Positions 16,659-25,345 of a DNA stretch of 64,000 bases are shown here, piece by piece. The notes beneath the pieces are model-generated. The model saw nothing but the letters and a program-made list of their open reading frames with translations, had not been told where the DNA came from and made no database searches. Each line of letters starts with the position of its first letter. Position 1 is the stretch's first letter. The stretch lies in NCBI GenBank assembly GCA_942490855.1, contig CALNYS010000004.1:1302001-1366000 (forward strand). Direction: 5' to 3'. Origin of the DNA: CALNYS01 sp942490855 (GTDB lineage Bacteria > Planctomycetota > Phycisphaerae > Phycisphaerales > UBA1924). Made by a program: the position numbers and the translations under genes.

Positions 16659-17129
16659 GTGCGCATCGTCGTGCAGCGCTCGGGCCCGGCGCGCGTCGTC
16701 GCGACCCACGACGCCAGCGGAGCGCCGATCGAGCACGAGGAGAGCATCGATCACGGGCTCGTGCTGCTCGTGTGCGCCGAAGACGGCGACGACGACGCGG
16801 TCCTCGATTGGGGCGCCGACAAGTGCGCGCGCTTGCGCATCTTCGAAGACGACGACGGGAAGATGAACCGTTCGGTGATCGAGACCGGCGGCGCCGTGAT
16901 GGTCGTGAGCCAGTTCACCCTCGCGGGCGACGCGAGCAAGGGGAACCGCCCGAGCTTCGTCCGCGCCGCGCGACCCGAGACGGCGGCGCCTCTCGTCGAA
17001 CGCTTCGCGCGGCGCCTCGAGCGGGAGCACGGGCTGCGGGTCGCCCGCGGCGTCTTCGGGGCGACCATGCGGGTGGAGCTCGTCAACGACGGGCCGGTCA
17101 CGATCATCGTCGAAAAACGCGCTGGCTAG
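16659..17129 (+). CDS. dtd: D-aminoacyl-tRNA deacylase
   Basis: 156 residues with a GTG start. The two family motifs are clear: SQFTLAGDASKGNRPSF near residue 85 and the C-terminal GVFGATMRVELVNDGPVTI. The enzyme hydrolyses D-amino acids, and glycine mischarged on tRNA-Ala, from tRNA. It is a little longer than the common 145-residue form, with extra acidic residues at about 45-52. Encoded 4 bases after the MEMO gene and followed at once by a strong hairpin terminator. Confidence 0.95.
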   Translation: MRIVVQRSGPARVVATHDASGAPIEHEESIDHGLVLLVCAEDGDDDAVLDWGADKCARLRIFEDDDGKMNRSVIETGGAVMVVSQFTLAGDASKGNRPSFVRAARPETAAPLVERFARRLEREHGLRVARGVFGATMRVELVNDGPVTIIVEKRAG

Positions 17130-17140
17130 GCCCAAAAACA

Positions 17141-17174
17141 AAGCAGGCGCCCCTTCGCACGGGGGCGCCTGCTT
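17141..17174. terminator. Strong hairpin between convergent genes
   Basis: AAGCAGGCGCCCC (17141-17153) pairs perfectly with GGGGCGCCTGCTT (17162-17174). It lies between the stops of dtd and the convergent PEP-CTERM gene and, with A-rich sequence on its left (CCCAAAAACAAAG), can serve the reverse strand as well as the forward one. Confidence 0.8.
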
Positions 17175-17197
17175 GAACGATTGGATGCGTGTGCGTA

Positions 17198-17920
17198 TCA
17201 GCGACGGCGACGCGTGCCGGCGAGGCCCGCGATGCCGAAGAGCGCCAGCGACCCGGGGGCCGGGACGGAATCGAACGCGTTGCTGATCGTCACGACCTGA
17301 GGCGTGCCGGACGCGAGGGCGCCGAGCAGCTCGCCGCCGAGGAACGCCTCGGACGGGTCGACGCCAGCGCCGAGGATGACGGTGAAGCGACCGACGAAGA
17401 CTTCGCCGTTCTCATCCGTGGGGATGGTCGCGCCGCCGCCGCCGCCGGGGTTCGGGCCCCAGACCGCGGACAGACGCGTGCCGCCGGCAACGCCGAAATC
17501 CACGCCAGCGGGCGTCAGGATCTGGGCTTCCGACAGCGGGCCGAGCGCGAGGTAGCTGTCGAACTCGAGCGCGGGAAGGAAGCTCACTTCCGCCGGGCTG
17601 GGCGGGAGGTTGTTGTCCGCGCCGAAGAGCTCGACCTGGTGGAACGTGCCGCCCGTGATGAACAGGCCGTCGTTGGGGTTCAGGGCCGACTCGTTCGAGT
17701 CGAGCGCCGTCAGCACGTCCACGCCGTCGTCCTCAAGGTAGAGGTCGAACGTGTGGGCGTTGGAACCGAGGCCGGACGCGCCGCCCCCGATAAAGGTGGT
17801 GTTGTCGATCACTTCCCAGCGGTGACCGGTGATGGTCGCGCTCGCGAGCCCGGCCGAAGCCAAGACCGCGAGAACGCCGAACGCAGGCGCCGAGCGCCGA
17901 ATCATATCTGTGGTGTGCAT
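17198..17920 (-). CDS. PEP-CTERM-like exported protein
   Basis: 240 residues. Signal peptide from about residue 6 (MIRRSAPAFGVLAVLASAGLASA), a beta-rich secreted body, and a C-terminal sorting tail VPAPGSLALFGIAGLAGTRRRR: Pro-Ala-Pro motif, hydrophobic helix and Arg cluster, the layout processed by exosortase/archaeosortase-like systems. No such sortase is in the window. The ATG at 17920 follows GGAGGAG with a 10-base gap; frame upstream of it is not protein-like. A GGAGTCAGAG string before the start also appears before two other exported-protein genes (26420 and 41119). Function is unknown. Confidence 0.82.
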   Translation of the reverse strand: MHTTDMIRRSAPAFGVLAVLASAGLASATITGHRWEVIDNTTFIGGGASGLGSNAHTFDLYLEDDGVDVLTALDSNESALNPNDGLFITGGTFHQVELFGADNNLPPSPAEVSFLPALEFDSYLALGPLSEAQILTPAGVDFGVAGGTRLSAVWGPNPGGGGGATIPTDENGEVFVGRFTVILGAGVDPSEAFLGGELLGALASGTPQVVTISNAFDSVPAPGSLALFGIAGLAGTRRRR

Positions 17921-18192
17921 AGTTCTCTGACTCCTCCGGCTGCCGCCAAGAGAGCACGCGCACGGACGCCCGCCCCAGACGACTAGCCTTTTCCCCTCAG
18001 TTGTGACCCGGCGTGTCCCTGGCAAGGACGCCGGCTGATTACCACTACGATACTGGAACCCGGGGGTCGATCAAGACCCTTCTCCCAGTTTTTCAAGACG
18101 CGTAAGAGGTGTTCCGGTTGACGGTTCTGTGCCGTCTGCTGTCCGGGAAAACAAGGCCAAACCACGCGTCCGAGGGGGAGGCGGATCGCCCC

Positions 18193-18228
18193 AAAAAACA
18201 GCGGGGCAGGCCTTTCAGCCCGCCCCGC
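18193..18228 (-). terminator. Terminator of paralogue A
   Basis: On the reverse strand a GC-rich hairpin (18201-18211 with 18218-18228, one mismatch) is followed by six T (A run at 18193-18198). Confidence 0.82.
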
Positions 18229-18294
18229 GTGGGATCGGTCGGATCATCCCGCCCCCCGGTTGACCCGGAGAGCGGAGGGTGGTCGCTTGTCCGC

Positions 18295-19482
18295 TCAGGG
18301 AGCGGTCGCGCGCCAGCCCCAGCTGTTGAGCATGATCGCGAGGTCGATGACATCGACGCCGCCGTCGAGGTTCAGGTCGCCGTTGGAGAGCTGGAGGAAC
18401 TCTTGCCCGCTCGAGCTTTCGCAGGGCTCGACGTCGACGTGCTTGTTCCACTCCACCTTGAGGGTGTAGCAGGTGCAGCAGCCGTGGACCGGCGGGGGGT
18501 CGTAGCCGGGGGTCCCGACGTTCCGGCCGGGGGCGGCCCAGCCGTCTTCGCCCTCGCTGAGGAGCCAGCCGTCGAAGTCACGATCGCCGTAGCCGGAGAC
18601 CGCGAAGCGGATACGGCCGTTGGCGTCGGAGATGACGGAGATCTGGGCAGCGGGGTGATCGTCCCAGCCGCCGTTGTTAGCGGAGGGATCGACCAGGTTG
18701 CCGTTCTTGTCGAACCAGCCGAGGACGGCGCAGTTGGGCTCGCAGTTCTGGTCCATGCCGCCGATGACGGTGATGGCGTAGTCGCAAGCCTCTTCGAGGC
18801 CGTCGAGCTCGTAGTAGTCGACGTCGTTGCAGATGGGGAAGCGCTCGGTCGTGTTGTCGATCTCGACGTCCACGAAGGTCGTGCCCTCGGGGACGACGTA
18901 GTTCACGCGGAACGCCTCGGCGCCCGTCACGAACGTGCAGAGGTAGACGTCGGTGTCGATCACGCTGCCGCCGCGCTCGTCGGTATCGCCGCCGTAGTAG
19001 GTCACGCAGACGGTGGCTTCGCCGAGCTGCTGGTGGGGGGCGTTGAAGAAGAGGCCGTTGAACATGTTGTCAACGCCGTCGGGGCGGCCCGTGATGCCCA
19101 GGCGGATCGTCGCGTTCGAGTCGTCGCCGTTGGGGATGGGGGCGACCTCATAGCAGGCCGAGGCCTTGCCGTTGCCCTTGGTGGACGAGTTGTCGTCCTC
19201 GCAGACGATGTTGTCGAACTTGTCGAACATGAAGAGGTACGTGTCGGGGTAGCGCCCGATGTCCTCGTTCTCGTGCAGCTTCCCGCTGAGGTAGAAGCAG
19301 TTGAAATCCGACATCGTGTGGAACTCACGGTCGAGGAACGAGTCGTTCCCCGTGCCGTACTCGTCGACGCGTTCGGGGGACCCTTCCATCTCATAAGCCA
19401 CGTCGTACTCGGGTTTGTCGACAGCGAGGACGGTCGCGCCCGCGATGGCAACGCCGGCGGCCGCAATACAAGCCTTCAGCAT
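18295..19482 (-). CDS. Secreted half-dockerin protein, paralogue A
   Basis: 395 residues, first of three tandem paralogues. Signal peptide MLKACIAAAGVAIAGATVLA, then a Cys-rich beta domain with SDFNCFYLSGKLHENED, DTYLFMFDKFDNIVC, RLGITGRPDGVDNMFNGLF and a second Cys-rich part (GMDQNCEPNCAVLGWFDKNGN, HGCCTCYTLKVEWNKHVDVEPC). The end, NGDLNLDGGVDVIDLAIMLN followed by SWGW, is one EF-hand of a dockerin-like pair. I do not recognise the main domain. The family role may be attachment to a surface scaffold through the EF-hand, which is inference. The ATG has AAGGAGAG at ideal distance. Confidence 0.83.
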   Translation of the reverse strand: MLKACIAAAGVAIAGATVLAVDKPEYDVAYEMEGSPERVDEYGTGNDSFLDREFHTMSDFNCFYLSGKLHENEDIGRYPDTYLFMFDKFDNIVCEDDNSSTKGNGKASACYEVAPIPNGDDSNATIRLGITGRPDGVDNMFNGLFFNAPHQQLGEATVCVTYYGGDTDERGGSVIDTDVYLCTFVTGAEAFRVNYVVPEGTTFVDVEIDNTTERFPICNDVDYYELDGLEEACDYAITVIGGMDQNCEPNCAVLGWFDKNGNLVDPSANNGGWDDHPAAQISVISDANGRIRFAVSGYGDRDFDGWLLSEGEDGWAAPGRNVGTPGYDPPPVHGCCTCYTLKVEWNKHVDVEPCESSSGQEFLQLSNGDLNLDGGVDVIDLAIMLNSWGWRATAP

Positions 19483-19551
19483 GATTCTCTCCTTGGTTAC
19501 GTGCGTGCGCGCCGTGAACGCCACGACGTGACGGATATCTCAGATACCTCC

Positions 19552-19580
19552 GTGATAACCAAACGGGGACTCCAAAGCAA
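19552..19580 (-). promoter_or_regulatory. Promoter of paralogue A
   Basis: Reverse strand: -35 TTGCTT (19580-19575), 17-base spacer, -10 TATCAC (19557-19552). The same boxes and spacing precede paralogues B and C. Expected leader is about 60 bases and itself conserved (TCTGAGAT, then CCGTCACGTCGTGG-like). Confidence 0.65.
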
Positions 19581-19626
19581 GGCTTTTCAGACAAAGGTCT
19601 TAGCGGGCACAAACGCCCCGGCGCAC

Positions 19627-19659
19627 AAAAAAACGGGGCGGGCCTCTCGACCCGCCCCG
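19627..19659 (-). terminator. Terminator of paralogue B
   Basis: Reverse strand: CGGGGCGGG, 8-base loop, CCCGCCCCG, then seven T (A run 19627-19633). Perfect 9-bp stem. Confidence 0.88.
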
Positions 19660-19719
19660 CGTCTGTCAGATCCGTCGCCCCAGGTTCGCCCCAGGGTCGT
19701 CGGTCAGCGTTCAGAAGGC

Positions 19720-20883
19720 TCAGGGAGCGGTGGCGCGCCAGCCCCAGCTGTTGAGCATGATCGCGAGGTCGATGACATCGACGCCGCCATCAAGGTTCAG
19801 GTCGCCGTTGGAGAGCTGAAGCATCACGGGACCATCGATCTCGCAGGGCTCGACATCGACGTGCTTGTTCCACTCCACCTTGAGGGTGTAGCAGGTGCAG
19901 CAGCCGTGGACCGGCGGGGGGTCGTAGCCGGGGGTCCCGACGTTGCGGGGGGGCTCGGCGTTCTCGCCCTCGCTGAGGAGCCAGCCGTCGAAGTCACGAT
20001 CGCCGTAGCCGGAGACCGCGAAGCGGATACGGCCGTTGGCGTCGGAGATGACGGAGATCTGGGCGCCGGGGGTGTCGTCCCAGCCGCCGTTGTTGGCGGA
20101 GGGATCAACGAGGTTGCCGTTCTTGTCGAACCAGCCGAGGACGGCGCAGTTGGGCTCGCAGTTCTGGTCCATGCCGCCGATGACGGTGATGGCGTAGTCG
20201 CAAGCCTCTTCGAGGCCGTCGAGCTCGTAGTAGTCGACGTCGTTGCAGATGGGGAAGGTCTCGGTGGTGTTGTCGATCTCGACATCAACCGAAGCCGTGC
20301 CCGCGGGGACGACGTAGTTCACACGGAACGCCTCGGCGCCCGTCACGAACGTGCAGAGGTAGATGTCGCTGTCGATCACCGCGCCGCCGGCGCCGTAGTA
20401 CGTCACGCAGACCTCGGCCTCGCCGAGCTGCTCGTGGGGAGCGTTGAAGAAGAGGCCGTTGAACATGTTGTCAACGCCGTCGGGACGACCGGTGATGCCC
20501 AGACGCACGGTGGCGTTGGCGTCGTCGCCGTTGGGGATGGGAGCAACGCCGAAGCAGGCCGAGGCCTTGCCGTTGCCCTTGGAGGACGAGTTGTCGTCCT
20601 GGCAGACGACGTTGTCGAACTTGTCGAACATGAAGAGGTAGGTGTCCGGGTAGCGGCCCTGGTCCTCGTTCTCGTGCAGCTTCCCGCTGAGGTAGAAGCA
20701 GTTGAAGTCCGACATCGTGTGGAACTCGCGGGCGGCGAACGTGTCGTTGTAGTTGTCGCTCCGCTCGGGGTTGTCACCGGCGCGTTCGTACTCGTACGCC
20801 ACGTCGTATACGGGTTTCTCAGCAGCGAGGACGGTCGCGCCTGCGATGGCAACGCCGGCGGCCGCAATACAAGCCTTCAGCAT
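19720..20883 (-). CDS. Secreted half-dockerin protein, paralogue B
   Basis: 387 residues, very close to paralogue A over most of its length, including long stretches of identical DNA. It has the same signal peptide, the same two Cys-rich regions and the same C-terminal NGDLNLDGGVDVIDLAIMLN. Differences cluster after the signal peptide (EYERAGDNPERSDNYNDTF against EMEGSPERVDEYGTGNDSF in A), in the loop after YYG and before PRNVGTPGYD, where A has a longer insert. The start ATG at 20883 has the same AAGGAGAG site. The gene has its own promoter and terminator, so it is transcribed alone. Confidence 0.83.
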   Translation of the reverse strand: MLKACIAAAGVAIAGATVLAAEKPVYDVAYEYERAGDNPERSDNYNDTFAAREFHTMSDFNCFYLSGKLHENEDQGRYPDTYLFMFDKFDNVVCQDDNSSSKGNGKASACFGVAPIPNGDDANATVRLGITGRPDGVDNMFNGLFFNAPHEQLGEAEVCVTYYGAGGAVIDSDIYLCTFVTGAEAFRVNYVVPAGTASVDVEIDNTTETFPICNDVDYYELDGLEEACDYAITVIGGMDQNCEPNCAVLGWFDKNGNLVDPSANNGGWDDTPGAQISVISDANGRIRFAVSGYGDRDFDGWLLSEGENAEPPRNVGTPGYDPPPVHGCCTCYTLKVEWNKHVDVEPCEIDGPVMLQLSNGDLNLDGGVDVIDLAIMLNSWGWRATAP

Positions 20884-20951
20884 GATTCTCTCCTTGGTTT
20901 CGTACAGTGCGCGCCGTGAACACCACGACGAGACGGGTCTCAGATACCCCC

Positions 20952-20980
20952 TTGATACCGATCCCGGTCTCCTGAAGCAA
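20952..20980 (-). promoter_or_regulatory. Promoter of paralogue B
   Basis: Reverse strand: TTGCTT (20980-20975), 17-base spacer, TATCAA (20957-20952), the same arrangement as at paralogues A and C. Confidence 0.65.
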
Positions 20981-21041
20981 GACATTTACGGTCAAGGCCT
21001 TAGGAGTTTTTTCGGTCCTCGGACGCCCGGCGCAGGGGGAT

Positions 21042-21079
21042 AAAAAAAGCGGAACGGGCCGTGAAGCCCGCTCCGCTTT
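21042..21079 (-). terminator. Terminator of paralogue C
   Basis: Reverse strand: AAAGCGGAGCGGGC pairs with a left arm at 21046-21059 (one mismatch) and is followed by a T run (A run 21042-21048). Confidence 0.82.
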
Positions 21080-21139
21080 GAGTTCAGTTCCACAGAGGGT
21101 CAGGCCGGAGCCTGGCTCTGCGGTTCGGCGTCAGTCCGC

Positions 21140-22303
21140 TCAGGGAGCGGTCGCGCGCCAGCCCCAGCTGTTGAGCATGATCGCGAGGTCGATGACATCG
21201 ACGCCGCCATCGAGGTTGAGGTCGCCGTTGGACAGCTGCAGGAGCTGATCGCTGGGCGTGGCCTCGCAGGGGTCAACGTCAACGTGCTTGTTCCACTCGA
21301 CCTTGAGGGTGTAGCAGGTGCAGCAGCCGTGGACGTTCGGGGGATCGTAGCCGGGGGTGCCGACGTTGCGGGTGCCCTCGCCGAAGTGATCGTTGAAGCC
21401 GTCGAAGTCCTCGTCGCCGTAGCCGGAGACCGCGAAGCGGATGCGGCCGTTGGCGTCGGAGATGACGGAGATCTGGGCAGCGGGGTGATCGTCCCAACCA
21501 CCGTTGTTGGCGGCGGGGTTGACGAGGTTGCCGTTCTTGTCGTACCAGCCGAGGACGGCGCAGTTGGGCTCGCAGTTCTGGTCCATGCCGCCGATGACGG
21601 TGATGGCGTAGTCGCAAGCCTCTTCGAGGCCGTCGAGCTCGTAGAAGTCAACGTCGTTGCAGACGTCGAAGTACTCGGTGGTGTTGTCGATCTCGACATC
21701 AACCGAGACGGTGCCGGCGGGGACCACGTAGTTCACGCGGAACGCCTCGGCGCCGGTCACGAACGTGCAGAGGTAGGTGTCCGTGTCGATCACAGCGCCG
21801 CCGGCGCCGTAGTACGTCACGCAGACCTCGGCCTCGCCGAGCTGCTCGTGGGGAGCGTTGAAGAAGAGGCCGTTGAACATGTTGTCAACGCCGTCGGGAC
21901 GGCCCGTGATGCCCAGACGCACGGTGGCGTTGGCGTCGTCGCCGTTGGGGATGGGGGCGACTTCGTAGCAGGCCGAGGCCTTGCCGTTGCCCTTGGAGGA
22001 CGAGTCGTTGTCCTCGCAGACGACGTTGTCGAACTTGTCGAACATGAACAGGTAGGTGTCGGGGTAACGACCGGGGTCGTCGTTCGCGTGCAGCTTACCG
22101 CTGAGGTAGAAGCAGTTGAAGTCGGACATGGTGTGGACCTCGCGGCCGGCAAAGCTGTTGTTGCCCTGGCTGGCGAGCGAAAGGTCGTTGATGTACGAGC
22201 CGCGCTCGTTCTCGTAAGCGACGTCGTAGACGGGCTTATCAACCGCAACGGCGGCAGTGGCGGCGATGGCGACGCCAGCGACCGCAATAGAAGCCTTCAG
22301 CAT
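21140..22303 (-). CDS. Secreted half-dockerin protein, paralogue C
   Basis: 387 residues, the most diverged of the three but with the same order: signal peptide (MLKASIAVAGVAIAATAAVA), first Cys-rich domain, GITGRPDGVDNMFNGLFFNA, second Cys-rich domain and the identical C-terminal half-dockerin. It lacks the WLLSEGE loop and has FNDHFGEGTRNVG instead. The leader carries AAGGAGAGAGTCCC before the ATG. It is probably the oldest copy, or the one that escaped gene conversion between A and B (inference from identity patterns). Confidence 0.83.
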   Translation of the reverse strand: MLKASIAVAGVAIAATAAVAVDKPVYDVAYENERGSYINDLSLASQGNNSFAGREVHTMSDFNCFYLSGKLHANDDPGRYPDTYLFMFDKFDNVVCEDNDSSSKGNGKASACYEVAPIPNGDDANATVRLGITGRPDGVDNMFNGLFFNAPHEQLGEAEVCVTYYGAGGAVIDTDTYLCTFVTGAEAFRVNYVVPAGTVSVDVEIDNTTEYFDVCNDVDFYELDGLEEACDYAITVIGGMDQNCEPNCAVLGWYDKNGNLVNPAANNGGWDDHPAAQISVISDANGRIRFAVSGYGDEDFDGFNDHFGEGTRNVGTPGYDPPNVHGCCTCYTLKVEWNKHVDVDPCEATPSDQLLQLSNGDLNLDGGVDVIDLAIMLNSWGWRATAP

Positions 22304-22375
22304 GGGACTCTCTCCTTGGTTTCGTTCAGTGCACTAGTCGTGAACATCACGACGTGACGGATCTCAGATGCCCCA

Positions 22376-22404
22376 CAGATACCCAGTCCGCCCGCGCGAA
22401 GCAA
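22376..22404 (-). promoter_or_regulatory. Promoter of paralogue C
   Basis: Reverse strand: TTGCTT (22404-22399), 17-base spacer, TATCTG (22381-22376), matching A and B in position and spacing. Confidence 0.62.
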
Positions 22405-22519
22405 GAGTCTTCGTGCAAACTGTTGGGACACAAAGGACAGCCGCCCTGCCCCGGATCAGACCGCCGGGTGCGCCAAGGCGGGGCGTGCGGCCGTAAGTTT
22501 CTATAGGGAAGAGGATTAA

Positions 22520-22572
22520 GCGAATCGTGCTTCCGCCGGCACGCTGATTCGCCCGAACAGGGGGTAAACCCC
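22520..22572. other. Stem-loops between nadE and paralogue C
   Basis: GCGAATC/GATTCGC plus an inner GTGC/GCAC pair form a bulged hairpin at 22520-22552, and GGGGTAAACCCC at 22561-22572 a second. They lie just past the nadE stop on the reverse strand and may end its transcript, although no T run follows. The rest of 22405-22585 shows nothing else. Confidence 0.4.
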
Positions 22573-22585
22573 GCGTCTGTCGCTA

Positions 22586-24277
22586 TTAATCAATATGTGG
22601 AATATATGCGCTGCGGTCGGCCCCGCGGTGCGTCGCCACCTGCACCCGTCGCCCGATCCCGAAGGCGGTGGGGGAGACCTTGAGTCCGATAGCCATCTGA
22701 CGGCGCTTGTGCTCGCCCCCGTGCAGCAGCCGGGCCGCGAGCCGGGCGACGTCCATCGGGACCCCCCGGCACTCGACGACCTGCTCCACGTCGAGCCGCT
22801 GCTCGATGAGTCCGATAAGGGCGGAGTCCAGCACGTCGTACTCGGGAAGCGAATCCTGATCCGTCTGGTCGGGGCGCAGCTCCGCGCTGGGGGGCTTGGT
22901 CAGCACGCGCTCCGGGATGGGGGGGGACGCGAAGCCGCACGCGCTGTGGTTGGCGTTGAGCCACCGCGCCAGCTCGTACACCCGGGTCTTGTACAGGTCC
23001 GCGATCGGCGCGAGCCCGCCGCACATGTCGCCGTAGAGGGTGCAGTACCCCACCGCCAGCTCGCTCTTGTTGCCCGTCGCGAGCGCGATCGCGCCGTGGG
23101 CGTTCGAGTACGCCATCACGATCAGCCCGCGCAGACGCGCCTGCACGTTCTCGCCGGCGACGCCGGGCGGGGCGTCGCCCAGCACGCCCGCCAGCGCCGA
23201 CTCGCTCGCGTGGTGCACCGGGTCGATCGGGATCTCGTGCATTGTCACGCCCGTGCGCTCGCACTGGGCGCGCGCGTCGTCGCGCGAGCCCTGCGACGAA
23301 TACCGGCTCGGCATGCTCAGCGCCACGACGTTCTCGCTGCCGAGCGCCGCGCACGCGATCGCGCACACCAGCGCGGAATCGATCCCGCCCGACAGCCCGA
23401 GCACGCAGGTCGAAAACCCTGTTTTTGCCGTGTAATCTCGCACGCCGAGCGTCAGGGCGTCCCACAACGCGGAGGGGGCGTCGGCGCCGGGCGTCTCGCG
23501 CCACAGGGCGCCGGGCGAGGCGGCCGACGTGTCGATCTCGACCGGCTGGTCGCGAAACCGCGGCGCGCTCAGGCACGCCCTGCCCGGGCGGGCGAGGTGC
23601 GCCGAGCCGTCGAAGATCAGCTCGTCGTTGGCGCCGAACTGGTTGACAGACGCCACCGGGACGCCGATCTCGTCGCTCGCCAGGCGGAGGATCTCCTGCT
23701 GGCGCGCGTCTTTGCCGAGAACGAACGGGCTCGCCGAGAGGCACACCACGAGATCGACGCCCGCGCGGGCGAGATCCTCGACCGGGTCCGGGCTCCCGTC
23801 GTACCCCGCGGCGTCGCGGACGTCGCGCGCCCGCCAGAGGTCCTCGCAGATCGCCACGCCCACCCGCGCCCCCGCGATCTTCATCACCCCGGCCCGCTCG
23901 CCGGGCGAAAAGTAGCGCGGCTCGTCGAACACGTCGTAATCGGGCAGCAGACGCTTGTGGTACGCGTCGTCGATCGCCCCGTCGCGCAGGAGGAGCGCAC
24001 TATTAAAGAGGCGCCCGTTGGCGCGCTGCGGGGCGCCCACGAGCACGGGCGTCGGGCCCACCGTCAGGCTCAGCTCGCGCGCGGCGCGGTCGCACTCCTC
24101 GAGAAAAGCGTCGCGCAGGAGCAGATCGCGCGGCGGGTACCCGGTGAGCGCCAACTCGGGAAACACAACGAGATCGACGCCCGACTCGCCGACGCGGCGC
24201 GCGAGCTCGCCGATCCGCGTCGCGTTGCCGCGGGGGTCGCCGATTATCGGGTTGAAGGGCACGAGCGCGAGTCGCAT
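22586..24277 (-). CDS. nadE: Glutamine-dependent NAD+ synthetase
   Basis: 563 residues. The N-terminal nitrilase-type glutaminase has its triad at Glu41 (FPELALTGYPPRD), Lys108 (YHKRLLPDYDVFDE) and Cys144 (VAICEDLW). The C-terminal synthetase has the P-loop LSGGIDSAL, SMPSRYSS, GNKSELAVGYCTLYGDMCGG and KPPSAELRPDQTDQDSLP. It makes NAD from deamido-NAD, ATP and glutamine, ammonia passing between the two domains. The ATG at 24277 fits the family start MRLALVPFNP; upstream in-frame sequence is not conserved. It is transcribed alone, divergently from the next gene. Confidence 0.95.
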   Translation of the reverse strand: MRLALVPFNPIIGDPRGNATRIGELARRVGESGVDLVVFPELALTGYPPRDLLLRDAFLEECDRAARELSLTVGPTPVLVGAPQRANGRLFNSALLLRDGAIDDAYHKRLLPDYDVFDEPRYFSPGERAGVMKIAGARVGVAICEDLWRARDVRDAAGYDGSPDPVEDLARAGVDLVVCLSASPFVLGKDARQQEILRLASDEIGVPVASVNQFGANDELIFDGSAHLARPGRACLSAPRFRDQPVEIDTSAASPGALWRETPGADAPSALWDALTLGVRDYTAKTGFSTCVLGLSGGIDSALVCAIACAALGSENVVALSMPSRYSSQGSRDDARAQCERTGVTMHEIPIDPVHHASESALAGVLGDAPPGVAGENVQARLRGLIVMAYSNAHGAIALATGNKSELAVGYCTLYGDMCGGLAPIADLYKTRVYELARWLNANHSACGFASPPIPERVLTKPPSAELRPDQTDQDSLPEYDVLDSALIGLIEQRLDVEQVVECRGVPMDVARLAARLLHGGEHKRRQMAIGLKVSPTAFGIGRRVQVATHRGADRSAYIPHID

Positions 24278-24427
24278 GGCCCGCATCATAGATCGCCCGT
24301 CGCCGCACGCCCTGCGCGAGGGGGAACAAACCGATCGCTCCGGAGTCGAAGAGAAACGCTGGCAATCCGACGCCGCGCAGTACAATCACGCCCCCCGCGC
24401 GCGCCGTGCGGGAGTATGGAGACACGG

Positions 24428-25345
24428 ATGATCCGCCTGATCCTGACCGCAGCGCTCGCGCTTGCCACGGCCGCCGCGGCCGCGGCCGACGCCGTCGATC
24501 TCACCCCCGGCCTCGTTCCGGGGCGCACGCTCCGCTACGACGTGTCCTTCACGCTCGAGCGCAGCCTGTCGCTGGGCGCCGGGCGCGACCGCCTCGTGCA
24601 GGAGGCCGGCCTCACGCTCACAATCGACAGCGTGGACGACGAGGGCGTCGCGACGGTCACGGGCGGGTTCGAGTGGGTCGTCATCGACCTCGACCGCGCG
24701 TCCTTCCGCGTGCGCGTTGACACGCGTGATATCCAGGGCGATTCGCCCAACAAGGCCGAGACGACCATCCGCGAGCTCGCGGGCCACTACCTCGAAGGCC
24801 CCTTCAGCGCGCGCGTCGCCCCGGACGGGACGGTGCTCGAGCTCACCGGGCTCGACCCCGTGGTCGAGTTCGTCGGGACCACCGACGGCACGCTCGCCCG
24901 CCTCGCCGCCGGGCGTCTCCTGCCACCGACCATGGCCCGCGACCTCGAGCCGATCTGGCACGCCGACGGCGCTGTCGGTCAGGCCCTGGGTGAGGGCGAC
25001 GGGTGGACCGCCACCCGCTTGAGCCCGCTGCTCGGGCCCATCTCCGTCAAGCTCGAGACGCCCTACCTCGTGACCAGCGCCGACGACGACGCGCTCGTCG
25101 CGACGGGCGACGTCGGGATCTCCATGGATCTGCCCGAGGGCATCGAGATGCCCATCACCTTCGCGATCGAAGACGCGAGCGGCTCGGCGACCATCGCGTG
25201 GGACGTCGCGCTCGGCGCGGTGCGCTCGCGCGAGGCCACGACCGCGTACACGATGATCCTCGAAGCGCCCGACGGGAAGCAGGGGTCTCAGCGCTCGGCG
25301 CGGTCGGTCATCACGCTCGTTTCGTCCGAAGACGCGGGCGGCTGA
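24428..25345 (+). CDS. Exported protein of unknown function
   Basis: 305 residues with a signal peptide (MIRLILTAALALATAAAAAADA), followed by a beta-rich soluble body (LRYDVSFTLERSLSLG, ETTIRELAGHYLEGPFSARVAPDG). I recognise no domain; the layout resembles DUF6263-type planctomycete lipoprotein-like proteins, which is only a resemblance. The ATG at 24428 is chosen over one at 24416 because GGAG stands 6 bases before it. The last 58 bases overlap the convergent membrane-protein gene. Confidence 0.77.
   Translation: MIRLILTAALALATAAAAAADAVDLTPGLVPGRTLRYDVSFTLERSLSLGAGRDRLVQEAGLTLTIDSVDDEGVATVTGGFEWVVIDLDRASFRVRVDTRDIQGDSPNKAETTIRELAGHYLEGPFSARVAPDGTVLELTGLDPVVEFVGTTDGTLARLAAGRLLPPTMARDLEPIWHADGAVGQALGEGDGWTATRLSPLLGPISVKLETPYLVTSADDDALVATGDVGISMDLPEGIEMPITFAIEDASGSATIAWDVALGAVRSREATTAYTMILEAPDGKQGSQRSARSVITLVSSEDAGG

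Noticed and set aside
18109..20919. Very long open frame on the forward strand opposite paralogues A and B
   Set aside because: It is the mirror of two Cys-rich secreted genes in GC-rich DNA, has repeated acidic low-complexity sequence and no ribosome site or family match.
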